Part shown: positions 31,352 to 40,359 of the stretch, piece by piece
How positions within the stretch are numbered: the stretch's first letter is position 1
Layout: the number at the start of each line of letters is the position of its first letter
Source: Allobosea sp. 67-29
Lineage (GTDB): Bacteria; Pseudomonadota; Alphaproteobacteria; Rhizobiales; Beijerinckiaceae
Assembly (NCBI RefSeq): GCF_001898115.1
Contig: NZ_MKSQ01000022.1
Coordinates: 177,292-241,291 of the forward strand
Reading direction: 5' to 3'
Length of the DNA: 64,000 nucleotides
Made by a program: the position numbers and the translations under genes
The notes under the pieces: generated by a model
Databases searched by the model: none
Told to the model about the DNA's origin: nothing
Seen by the model: the letters and a program-made list of their open reading frames with translations, nothing else

Positions 31352-33082
31352 ATGTCCCGCCCCCGCAAGACGCCCGAGACCCTGCGCAGCTTCCGCTGGT
31401 TCGGCACGAGCGATCTGCGCTCCTTCGGCCACCGCTCGCGCACGCTGCAGATGGGCTTCTCGCATGAGGAGTTCATGGGCAAGCCGGTCATCGGCGTCGT
31501 CAACACCTGGTCCGAGGTCAACCCCTGCCACACCCATCTGCGCGACCGCGCCGAGGCGGTGAAGCGTGCCGTCTGGGCTGCAGGCGGCTTTCCGGTCGAG
31601 ATCCCGGTCATGTCGGTTTCGGAGCAGTATCAGAAGCCGACGACCATGCTCTACCGCAACTTCCTGGCGATGGAGACGGAGGAATCGATCCGCTCCCACC
31701 CGCTCGACGGCGTGGTGCTGCTCGGCGGCTGCGACAAGTCCACGCCCGCGCTCATCATGGGCGCCTGCAGCGCCGGCCTGCCCTTCATCTTCGTCCCGGC
31801 CGGACCGATGCTGCGCGGCAACTGGGCCGGCAAGGTGCTCGGTTCCGGTGCCGATGTCTGGAAGTACTGGGCCGAGAAGCAGGCGGGCAACATCACCGAG
31901 GCGCAATGGCACGACATGGAAAGCGGCATCGCCCGCTCCTATGGCACCTGCATGGTGATGGGCACCGCGGCGACCATGATGAGCCATGCCGAGGTGCTGG
32001 GCCTGACGCTCCCCGGCGCCTCCGCCATCCCGGCCGCCGACTCGGCCCACCCCCGCATGGCGGCGGCGGCCGGCAAGCGCATCGTGGAAATGGTCTGGGA
32101 GGACCTGACGCCAGACCGGATCCTGACCCGCGAGAGCTTCGAGAATGCGCTGACGGTGCACATGGCCGTCGCGGGTTCGACCAACGCCATCATCCATCTC
32201 GTCGCCATGGCAGGCCGCGCCGGCGTACCGCTGACGCCGGACGACTTCGACGCCTTCTCGCGGAAGATCCCGGTGATCGCCAATCTGCGCCCGTCAGGCG
32301 ATTTCCTGATGGAGGATTTCTTCTATGCGGGCGGACTGCCGGCCCTGCTGAAGCAGCTCGAGAGCAAGCTCCATACCGATGCGATGACGGTGACCGGCAA
32401 GCCGCTGGCCGAAACCATCGCGCTTGCCCAGGTCTATGACGACAACGTCATCCGCCCGCTCGACCGGCCGATCTCGACTGCGAACGGGCTCGCCGTGCTC
32501 AAGGGCAATCTCGCGCCGGATGGCTGCGTGATGAAGCCGTCCGCGGCCGAACCGCGCCTGCTGAAGCATTCCGGCCCGGCCCTGGTCTTCGAGGATTACG
32601 ACGCGATGATGCGGGCCGTGAACGACGAGGATCTCGACGTCACGCCCGATCACGTCATGGTGCTGAAGAATTGCGGCCCGGTCGGCGGACCTGGCATGCC
32701 GGAATGGGGCATGCTGCCGATCCCGAAGAAGCTTCTGAAGCAGGGTGTGCGCGACATGCTGCGCATCTCGGACGCCCGGATGAGCGGCACCAGCTACGGC
32801 GCCTGCATCCTGCATGTCGCACCGGAAGCTTACATCAAGGGGCCGCTCGCGGCGGTGAGGACCGGCGACATCGTCAGCGTCGATGTCGAGGCCCGCAGCA
32901 TCGCCGTGAGCCTGAGCGACGCCGAAATCGCCGCGCGCCTCGCCGCATGGACGCCTCCCGATCGCGACTATCCGCGAGGCTGGGGCAAGATGTCGGCCGC
33001 CCACATCCGGCAGGCCGACAAGGGCTGCGATTTCGACTATCTGGAAGGGACCGCCAAGGTGCCCGAGCCCGAGATCCACTGA
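31352..33082 (+). CDS. IlvD/Edd family dehydratase (sugar-acid, L-arabinonate-type)
   Basis: KPVIGVVNTWSEVNPCHTHLRDRAEAVKRAV, LLGGCDKSTPALIMGACSAGLP, GTCMVMGTAATMM. Confidence 0.9.
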   Translation: MSRPRKTPETLRSFRWFGTSDLRSFGHRSRTLQMGFSHEEFMGKPVIGVVNTWSEVNPCHTHLRDRAEAVKRAVWAAGGFPVEIPVMSVSEQYQKPTTMLYRNFLAMETEESIRSHPLDGVVLLGGCDKSTPALIMGACSAGLPFIFVPAGPMLRGNWAGKVLGSGADVWKYWAEKQAGNITEAQWHDMESGIARSYGTCMVMGTAATMMSHAEVLGLTLPGASAIPAADSAHPRMAAAAGKRIVEMVWEDLTPDRILTRESFENALTVHMAVAGSTNAIIHLVAMAGRAGVPLTPDDFDAFSRKIPVIANLRPSGDFLMEDFFYAGGLPALLKQLESKLHTDAMTVTGKPLAETIALAQVYDDNVIRPLDRPISTANGLAVLKGNLAPDGCVMKPSAAEPRLLKHSGPALVFEDYDAMMRAVNDEDLDVTPDHVMVLKNCGPVGGPGMPEWGMLPIPKKLLKQGVRDMLRISDARMSGTSYGACILHVAPEAYIKGPLAAVRTGDIVSVDVEARSIAVSLSDAEIAARLAAWTPPDRDYPRGWGKMSAAHIRQADKGCDFDYLEGTAKVPEPEIH

Positions 33083-33096
33083 AGCCGCATCGCCTC

Positions 33097-34491
33097 TCAC
33101 AGCTCCGCGTCGAAGGCGATGTCGTCGAAGGCTGCGCGCACCCGTCCGAGCGCCTGTGCCGTCACATGGGCATAGGCCCATCCCGCCGATGCGGCGACGA
33201 TGCCGCGATCGGTGCCCTGGATATTGATCTCCTGCGACACGTTGCAGGAAATCGTCGGCAGCGCCCGCATCGTCGCCGGCAGCGGCAAGGTCTGGCGGCA
33301 CGAGGCCGCAGCCGCCTGATAGGCATCGATCACCACGCTGGCCGCTGGCCGCCAGTGATAGCGCCGGCACAGCATCTGCTCGATGCCTGACGGCCGGGCC
33401 GACCAAGCCGTCGCAGTTGCGCCCACCTCCAGCTTGATCCGCGCGAATCTCACGGGGCCGCCGGCCGGGGCGAGGCTCACGGGAAGCGCGCCGCCGTCGC
33501 CCACCGCCGGCGTCAGCGTGATCGAGCGCCGGCCTGCACCGGCCGCGATCGTGCCCGACTGGCTGCCGATCGACACGGTGAGATCGCCCCCGCTCAGCCC
33601 TTCGACCGAAAGCGTCAGCGGCACGTCCTCCAAGGATGCGAACCCCCATGCCTCCGGCTCGACCGGCTGGACGAGCACGCCGGAACCCAGCGTCGCCGTG
33701 AAGCCGGAAAGCGACAGGCTCGCGCCGCCGGCACCCGCCTTCCAGCGGTCGAACCCATAGGCACCGGCGGCCAATGTGCCGCCGGCGAAGCCACGCTGGT
33801 CGATCTGCATGTCGCCGTTGATCAGAAGGTTCTGCCCCGCGGCCCAGGATGAACCGGGGAGCGTCACGCTGCCGCTCGCCCCGCCGATAGCCAGGGCATC
33901 GTGCCAGACGGAGCCATCCGGGCTGACCTTGACGCGGAAATCCTCGTCGCCCGCGAGGCCGAACTCCGCCCGGCCGGACCAGTTGCTCTGGAACAGCACG
34001 CTCGCGGTCGCACCGGCGTTCGCTTTGTTGATCTTGAGGCGGTGGTCGCCTCCGGCATGGTTGAACAGGCTCGCCTCCGCCGAGACGGCGAGCCTGTTGG
34101 TCTCGTCCGCCGTGGCGTTGACGCCCCACTTCTCGGCACCGAGCCCGCTGAGCGGGCTGGCGCGTCGCCATTCCGTCCCGGTCCAGAGATTATGTTCGGC
34201 CTCGTCGGCGACCCAGGCCTGCCAGCCGGTGCGCGGCGCCAGAAACGTCCAGCCGTCGTCCTCGAACAGCGCAACCTGATCGGCACGTCCCGCGAAGATC
34301 CCGCTGCCGCCGGCCGGCACGATATAGGCTGAAAGCGCGGTGGGGCTGGCGGGAGGCTCGGTCTGCGTCCGGCTGTCGACGACGAGATGGATCAACGCGT
34401 CGAGGCGCACCAGCGCATCGTTGTGCGTGACATGCTTCTGCGCCTGCCCGGCGGCGAGCAGCGGCAGCGAGAGACGGGGCGTGACGGTCAT
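33097..34491 (-). CDS. DUF2793 domain-containing protein, phage/GTA tail-like
   Basis: MTVTPRLSLPLLAAGQAQKHVTHNDALVRLDALIHLVV (DUF2793 signature) plus tail-fibre-like NLLINGDMQIDQRGFAGGTLAAGAYGFDRWKAG. Confidence 0.82.
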   Translation of the reverse strand: MTVTPRLSLPLLAAGQAQKHVTHNDALVRLDALIHLVVDSRTQTEPPASPTALSAYIVPAGGSGIFAGRADQVALFEDDGWTFLAPRTGWQAWVADEAEHNLWTGTEWRRASPLSGLGAEKWGVNATADETNRLAVSAEASLFNHAGGDHRLKINKANAGATASVLFQSNWSGRAEFGLAGDEDFRVKVSPDGSVWHDALAIGGASGSVTLPGSSWAAGQNLLINGDMQIDQRGFAGGTLAAGAYGFDRWKAGAGGASLSLSGFTATLGSGVLVQPVEPEAWGFASLEDVPLTLSVEGLSGGDLTVSIGSQSGTIAAGAGRRSITLTPAVGDGGALPVSLAPAGGPVRFARIKLEVGATATAWSARPSGIEQMLCRRYHWRPAASVVIDAYQAAAASCRQTLPLPATMRALPTISCNVSQEINIQGTDRGIVAASAGWAYAHVTAQALGRVRAAFDDIAFDAEL

Positions 34492-34572
34492 GGAACCTCG
34501 CGGGATCGGACGATGCGAGGCGTCATGATGCAGGCCGGCAGGACACCGGGGATAAGTTCCCGTGACCTCGAT

Positions 34573-34669
34573 CATCGCGCGTCCTGCCGGACGCGACACC
34601 AATGATCGATCTCATTGGCGGAGCATCGAATTGCTCCGAAAGATGGATCCCGCTTTTCGGTCCGGTGCC
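34573..34669 (-). repeat. dispersed intergenic repeat copy 2, hairpin-containing
   Basis: Homologous to 18205-18300 on the opposite strand; starts directly after the stop (TAG) of the racemase gene; contains GCGTCC-GGCA-GGACGC and CCAATGA-N6-TCATTGG hairpins. Confidence 0.85.
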
Positions 34670-35419
34670 CTAGCCGAAACGCCGGGGGCGCAAGCCGGCG
34701 TGGAACCACGAGACCATCGAGTAGATGTCGTAGACCGGCAGCCCCGTCGCCTCCTGGACGGCCGCGGCATAGGGCGGCATGTTGGTGCATTCCAGTACGA
34801 TCGCGCCGACCTCCGGATGCCGCGCGACCAGCGTCAGCGCGGCGTCCACCACGTCCTGCCGGGCGAGATCGACGTCCATGTCGTCCTTCTCGGCCTTGAT
34901 CAGCACGCGGAAGAATTCACGCCCGTTTTCCGTGCCCGTCACGGGCGTGTCCAGCGGAGCGCCCGCGGCTTCGAGATGGGCCGGCGTCAGCGTCGCGGCC
35001 GATACCGTGACGATGCCCACCCGCTGGCCTGGCGGCAGCGTCGCCTGCACCCACGGCACCTGCATCAGCGAGGAGGTTGCGACCGGCACCTTTACCGCCG
35101 CGGCCAGCTCGCGCTGGAACAGCGACAGGAAACCGCAATTGGTGGTGATCGCCTCGGCGCCGAGCCCGACCAGTTCCCTCGCCGCGGCGATGAAGTCCGG
35201 CAGCAGCCCCGCCGCGCCCTGCAGGACCACCTTGTCGGGGCTCGCGCCGCCGACCACGCGGTAGAGCACCGGAAACGGCCAGGTCGTGCCGTTGCCCATG
35301 TCGCCGGGAATGCGCGGAAAGCGCGCCTGAAGCATCAGGATGCCGAGCGGCACGCCATAGATCGCCTTGCCGCCGCGGGCGACCCGCAGCTCGGACGGGG
35401 CATGCGGCGCGGTCGTCAT
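34670..35419 (-). CDS. aspartate/glutamate racemase family protein
   Basis: GVPLGILMLQARFPRIPGDMGNGTTWPFPVLYRVV, AITTNCGFLSLFQ, AIVLECTNMPPYAAAVQEATGLPVYD (paired Cys). Confidence 0.85.
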   Translation of the reverse strand: MTTAPHAPSELRVARGGKAIYGVPLGILMLQARFPRIPGDMGNGTTWPFPVLYRVVGGASPDKVVLQGAAGLLPDFIAAARELVGLGAEAITTNCGFLSLFQRELAAAVKVPVATSSLMQVPWVQATLPPGQRVGIVTVSAATLTPAHLEAAGAPLDTPVTGTENGREFFRVLIKAEKDDMDVDLARQDVVDAALTLVARHPEVGAIVLECTNMPPYAAAVQEATGLPVYDIYSMVSWFHAGLRPRRFG

Positions 35420-35627
35420 CGGCTCGTCCTCCTGGTCGCTCCCGCATCCGCGAGTCGCTTGCTGCGCAGCGTTATCACGATCGCCACGGCGTCGTCGCGG
35501 CCGCGTCATTGCTTTGCCCCTTTCGCAGGCGCATAAAGTCGCGCCTCGCGAGAATTGCCGCTGCGTCGTCTGCGCGTTCTGGCCTATTGTTTGCGTAGCC
35601 GCGTTCAAGCCTCGGGATTCTCCTTTC

Positions 35628-36002
35628 TTGACCGATTCCTTCGACCAACTGCGCCGTTTCGCGACCGTCCTCGGCTGGGGAGCGCTGCTCGTCATCCTGT
35701 TCGCCACCCTGTCGCCGCTCGACCTGCGCCCGCACATCCCGGAACTCGGCGCCGATATCGAGCGCTTCCTGGCCTATCTCGCGGCAGGCGGTTTGCTGGC
35801 CTTCGCCTACCCGCGCCAGCGCTGGTTCGTGCTGGGCGGCATGGTGGTCTTTGCGCTCGGCCTCGAATGGGCACAGACCTGGGAAGCGACACGCCACGGC
35901 CGGCCGCACGATGTCGTGGTCAAGATCCTCGGCACGCTGTCCGGTGGCGGCCTCGCCGTCTCGCTCGACTATCTCGGCCGTCGCCTGCGGCGCCTTGCCT
36001 GA
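35628..36002 (+). CDS. VanZ-like family protein (start uncertain)
   Basis: LLVILFATLSPLDLRPHIPE... ERFLAYLAAGGLLAFAYPRQ ... LEWAQTWEATRHGRPHDVVVKILGTLSGGGLA. Confidence 0.7.
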   Translation: MTDSFDQLRRFATVLGWGALLVILFATLSPLDLRPHIPELGADIERFLAYLAAGGLLAFAYPRQRWFVLGGMVVFALGLEWAQTWEATRHGRPHDVVVKILGTLSGGGLAVSLDYLGRRLRRLA

Positions 36003-36200
36003 TGGACCGTGCCGAAACGGAACAGCTGACCGCCGTTTCGTTCCAGCCTGCCCCGGCATAGCCGCGCCGCCCTCACCCGCTCGCGAAAAAAGCTCCGATC
36101 CGGATCAGAACGCCGAGGCACGCCTCTTGCCGTAGCCGCGAACGATGCGCGCCCGCCCCATCCGGGTCGTCGCGCCAGACGCCGAGGCGGCCGGGGCTGG

Positions 36201-37655
36201 ATGAAGATGAGCGTTGATCACCTGGGTAGAGCTGTATCCGCTCCGCCGCGCGCCGAGGCGAGCAGCGGGCGATACTGGCTCGGCCCCGTGACCGCCCTGT
36301 GCGACGTCGCGGTGGTTGCCGCGATCGCCTACGCGACCTCCGTGCTGAACGATCTGGTCAATCACGACGCGCTCCGGCTCGCCGGCCCGGCCGTGGAGCT
36401 CGCCGCGATGCTGGCCTCCCTGTTCCTCTTCGTGAACCTGATGCGCAGCCGCTATCGGATCGAGAACTACCTCTCGGCGCGGGGACAGGTCGCGGCCGCC
36501 TTCTCCGCCTGGAACATCGCGATGATCGCGTTCCTCGGGCTGCTGGTCCTGGCCAAGATCGCCGATCACTACTCGCGTGCAGCCATTCTCGCGACCTATG
36601 TCGCCGTGGTTCCCGCGATAGCTCTCTGCCGCGCGGCGATCATCCACCTGATCGCGAGCGGGAGCCGCTCCGGGCGCATCACCGCCGAGCGCATATTCCT
36701 GATCGGCAGCGAGCGGGACGTGATGTCCTTCGTCCGGAGCTGGAAGCCCTGGAATCTCGGCAGCGCCATCGTCGATGTCGCCTTCCTGCATCCGGCGCGG
36801 TCCCACCAGGAGGGGCGGGGAGCTCTCGCCGCCGATCTCGCCGCCGCCGTCGCGAGCTGCCGGACCAAGCGGCCGGACGCGGTCTACATCGCCCTGCCCT
36901 GGTCGGAACATGAGACGATCGAGGCCTGCGTCGACGCCTTCATGACCATGCCGGTCGCGATCCACCTCGCGCCCGAGAAGATCCTGAGCCGCTTCGAGCG
37001 ACCGCACATCGTCAGCACGGGCGCCCTGTCCAGCCTGCGCCTGACGCGCGCACCCCTGTCGCCCGTCGAGATTGCCTGCAAGCGCGGCTTCGACATCGTC
37101 ATCGCCGCCATCGCGGGCGTGCTGCTGCTGCCGCTGCTGCTCCTGATCGCGCTGGCGATCCGCCTCGACTCCCCCGGGCCCGTGCTGTTCCGCCAGCGCC
37201 GCCACGGCTTCAACCAGGAGACGTTCCGCATCTTCAAGTTCCGCAGCATGACCGTGGCAGACGACGGCGCCGTGATCGTTCAGGCCCGGCGCAACGATCC
37301 GCGCATCACCCGCATCGGCCGGATGCTGCGCCGCTACAACCTCGACGAGCTGCCGCAATTGCTGAACGTGCTCGCCGGCGACATGTCCCTGGTCGGTCCG
37401 CGGCCTCATGCGCTGGCGCATGACCGCGAGTTCGAACGCAAGATCGCGCTTTATGCGCGCCGCCACAACGTGAAGCCCGGCATCACCGGCTGGGCCCAGG
37501 TCAACGGCTTGCGCGGCGAGACCGATACCGACGACAAGATGGCCGCCCGCGTCGCCCACGACCTTTGGTATATCGACCACTGGTCCTTCTCGCTCGACCT
37601 CCTCATCCTGTTCCGGACGCTGTTCAGCCCAAAGGCCTTCCGGAACGCGGTGTGA
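36201..37655 (+). CDS. second undecaprenyl-phosphate sugar phosphotransferase
   Basis: CKRGFDIVIAAIAGVLLLPLLLLIALAIRLDSPGPVLFRQRRHGFNQETFRIFKFRSM, LVGPRPHAL, KPGITGWAQVNGLRGET. Confidence 0.93.
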   Translation: MKMSVDHLGRAVSAPPRAEASSGRYWLGPVTALCDVAVVAAIAYATSVLNDLVNHDALRLAGPAVELAAMLASLFLFVNLMRSRYRIENYLSARGQVAAAFSAWNIAMIAFLGLLVLAKIADHYSRAAILATYVAVVPAIALCRAAIIHLIASGSRSGRITAERIFLIGSERDVMSFVRSWKPWNLGSAIVDVAFLHPARSHQEGRGALAADLAAAVASCRTKRPDAVYIALPWSEHETIEACVDAFMTMPVAIHLAPEKILSRFERPHIVSTGALSSLRLTRAPLSPVEIACKRGFDIVIAAIAGVLLLPLLLLIALAIRLDSPGPVLFRQRRHGFNQETFRIFKFRSMTVADDGAVIVQARRNDPRITRIGRMLRRYNLDELPQLLNVLAGDMSLVGPRPHALAHDREFERKIALYARRHNVKPGITGWAQVNGLRGETDTDDKMAARVAHDLWYIDHWSFSLDLLILFRTLFSPKAFRNAV

Positions 37656-37666
37656 GGCGGGCGGGC

Positions 37667-38218
37667 TCAGCCGTCGTGCCGCATGGCCTGGTAGGCTTGG
37701 ACCCTATGCCCGTGAATGGCGCCGTGGACGAACTGGCGCATGATCCCGGCGAGTTCCCCGAGCGACCGGGCGACCCGGACGGGCAGCCGCGACCGGGCGG
37801 ATGCGACATCGCCGGCGACTCCCGGATGGGTGGAGACATAGCGGGCGAAGGTGCCCGGCAGATTGACCAGCCCGGTGTGCAATCCGCAGGAGGCGAATTC
37901 CGCGATAAGGGCGCGATGACGCTTCGGTGCGATGTCCGCGATGACCATGTCCGGCGCGCACGCCGCGATCCGCGCCGGTACGGCAGCGGCCGGACCGGCG
38001 GGCTCCGCATCGCAAACGCCGACCAGGCGTAATCGCGGCCACCCAGAACGGAGATGGGCGCTCAACGCGTGAACCGTCGCCCGGTCGCTGCCGAACAGGA
38101 ATACCGCCTCTCCGGCATTCTCGCTGCGGCGCAGCGCCTCCTCGAGCCCCGTGTCGAGCCGGGCGACATCGGCCTGGACGGCGCGTTCAATCTGCTCTTC
38201 GATCGAATCCGGCGTCAT
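37667..38218 (-). CDS. divergent/truncated WecG/TagA/CpsF-like protein
   Basis: EAVFLFGSDRATVHALSAHLRSGWPRLRLVGVCDAEP ... CAPDMVIADIAPKRHRALIAEFA resembles the C-terminal half of WecG/TagA but without the canonical GxPxQE. Confidence 0.45.
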   Translation of the reverse strand: MTPDSIEEQIERAVQADVARLDTGLEEALRRSENAGEAVFLFGSDRATVHALSAHLRSGWPRLRLVGVCDAEPAGPAAAVPARIAACAPDMVIADIAPKRHRALIAEFASCGLHTGLVNLPGTFARYVSTHPGVAGDVASARSRLPVRVARSLGELAGIMRQFVHGAIHGHRVQAYQAMRHDG

Positions 38219-38391
38219 GCTGCCTCCGCATTGTCCGAGGGAGCGGCAGGGACGCGGCCCCGCCGTCGCAACGGCTAGCAAGCGGCGACTTCGTTAAAAC
38301 TTTAGTCATCCGTCGAAGCCGGCACGGCTCGTGGATGATGCGTTTTGGGGCAATCCGATCCGGTGCTTGCGCGAGGCCGGACCGGCGGGCT

Positions 38392-38625
38392 TCAGTGCAG
38401 CGCCTTCCAGGCGAATTGGCCGAGCCATCCGAGCAGGGCTGCGATGGCGCCGATCATGGCGAGAAAGCCGGCGATCAGCAGCGAACGGCCGACCAGCAGG
38501 CTCATCCTCGTCTCGCCGGCAACGCGATGGTTGTCGTTCGCGGGGCGTGGAATGTCCCGTACGGAGGGCATCCGGATCGGCGCCGTCACGGGCGGCCGGA
38601 CACGCATCGATCGCATGAGAACCAA
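38392..38625 (-). CDS. small membrane protein, hypothetical
   Basis: 77 aa, RPANDN motif followed by one TM segment (LLIAGFLAMIGAIAALLGWLGQF). Confidence 0.5.
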   Translation of the reverse strand: MVLMRSMRVRPPVTAPIRMPSVRDIPRPANDNHRVAGETRMSLLVGRSLLIAGFLAMIGAIAALLGWLGQFAWKALH

Positions 38626-38794
38626 CTCTTATCGTTAACAATCCGGAAAGACGCTACGCCACCCCTCGATCCAATGCGAGACGCGCGCAAAGCGCAAGCC
38701 GAGAAATGACGCAGGGTAAATTTCAAGCGGTCTCGTGACGGCTCGGGTAGCCCCCTTCCGCAAAAGCGCAGCTCCTCGGGGCGCCGGAAGCGGC

Positions 38795-40348
38795 TTACTC
38801 CATCACCATGGCTTGATCGTCGGCGGGGCCGGCCTGCTGGCGCGGCGTTCTCAGCAACGCCAGGAACGGCAGAGCCGCCAGGCACAGCACCATCAGGAGC
38901 TTGAAGTCGTCGATATAGGCGATGATCGTCGCCTGGCGCGTGATCACTTCGTCAAGCGCCGCCCGCCCCGCCAGCGTCGTCGGGTCCCAGGCGTGCTTGA
39001 TCGCCGGCGTCTCGAACACGCGGTTGAACGGCGTCACATAATTGGCGATCTCGGCATGGTTCACCTGCAGGTTGCGGGTCAGCAGGTAGCTGACCAGCGA
39101 GATGCCGACGCTGGAGCCGATATTGCGCGAGAGGTTGTAGAGGCCGGTGCCGTCGCCGCGGTATTCGGCCGGCAGCGTCGCGAAGGTGATGGTCGTCAGC
39201 GGCACGAAGAGCAGGCCGAGGCCGCCACCCTGCACGAAGCCCGTCAGCATGATGCGCTGCTGCGACACGTCCGGCGTCCAGCCGGCCATGTCGTACATGG
39301 CCCAGGCGCTCACGAGCAGGCCCGCGCCCAGCAGCAGGCGCGTGTCGACCTTGCCGATCAACCGTCCGACCACGAACATGCAGGCCATTGTGCCGAGGCC
39401 CCGCGGCCCCATGATGATCCCGGCCGTCACCACCGGATAGCCCAGCAGGGTCTGCAGGAACGGAGTGAGCAGCGCGAGCGAGGCCAGGTAGCAGATGCCG
39501 ACGATGAAGATGAAGACCAGCCCGACGTTGAAGTTCCGGTCGAGGAACATCCGCGGCTTGATGAACGAGTTTTGCGCCGTGAAGGTGTGCACGACGAGAA
39601 TGTACAGCGCCGCCGCGCAGACGGTCGCCTCGACGATGATCTCGAAGGAATCGAACCAGTCGAGCTGCGCGCCGCGGTCGAGGAAGAGTTGCAGCGCCGC
39701 GATCGCGATGCTGAGCGCGCCGAAGCCGATCCAGTCGAGCTTGGCCAGCGCGCTCGACTTGGTCTCGGTGACGAAGATCGAGACGCCTGCCAGCGCCAGA
39801 ATGCCGAGCGGCAGGTTGATGTAGAACACCCAGCGCCAGGAGATGTTGTCGGTCAGCCAGCCGCCGAGGACCGGGCCCAGCACCGGTCCGACCATCACCG
39901 AGACGCCGAACAGCGCCATGGCCTGGCCCCGTTCTTCCGGCGTGTAGATGTCGAGCAGGATGCTCTGCGAGAGCGGCACCAGCGCAGCGCCGAAAAATCC
40001 CTGGAGCAGGCGGAAGCCGACGATCTGCGTCAGCGACTGCGCCGCGCCGCACAGGATCGAGGCGACGACGAAGCCGATGATCGCGGCGGACAAGACGCGC
40101 TTGCGGCCGAAGCGCGCGGCCAGGAAGCCCGAGGGCGGCGTCATGATCGCGGCCGCGACGATGTAGGAGGTCAGGACCCAGTTGATCTGGTCGGCGCTCG
40201 CCGAGACGCTGCCCTGGATATAGGGCAGCGCGACATTGGCGATCGTGGTGTCCAGCGCCTGCATGATGACCGCCAGGATCACGCAAGCCGTGATCGCGCC
40301 GCGATTGGCGACGGGCGGCGTCCCGGCCGTGGCGGCTGCACTAGCCAT
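38795..40348 (-). CDS. DHA2 family MFS multidrug efflux permease (EmrB-like)
   Basis: ALDTTIANVALPYIQGSVSASADQINWVLTSYIVAAAIMTPPSGFLAARFGRKRV; 14-TM; downstream of an HlyD gene. Confidence 0.94.
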   Translation of the reverse strand: MASAAATAGTPPVANRGAITACVILAVIMQALDTTIANVALPYIQGSVSASADQINWVLTSYIVAAAIMTPPSGFLAARFGRKRVLSAAIIGFVVASILCGAAQSLTQIVGFRLLQGFFGAALVPLSQSILLDIYTPEERGQAMALFGVSVMVGPVLGPVLGGWLTDNISWRWVFYINLPLGILALAGVSIFVTETKSSALAKLDWIGFGALSIAIAALQLFLDRGAQLDWFDSFEIIVEATVCAAALYILVVHTFTAQNSFIKPRMFLDRNFNVGLVFIFIVGICYLASLALLTPFLQTLLGYPVVTAGIIMGPRGLGTMACMFVVGRLIGKVDTRLLLGAGLLVSAWAMYDMAGWTPDVSQQRIMLTGFVQGGGLGLLFVPLTTITFATLPAEYRGDGTGLYNLSRNIGSSVGISLVSYLLTRNLQVNHAEIANYVTPFNRVFETPAIKHAWDPTTLAGRAALDEVITRQATIIAYIDDFKLLMVLCLAALPFLALLRTPRQQAGPADDQAMVME

Positions 40349-40359
40349 GGCTGGCCTCT

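Noticed and set aside
33097-34491. Prophage call around the DUF2793 gene
   Set aside because: No integrase, capsid, portal or terminase genes nearby; one tail-like gene does not make a prophage.
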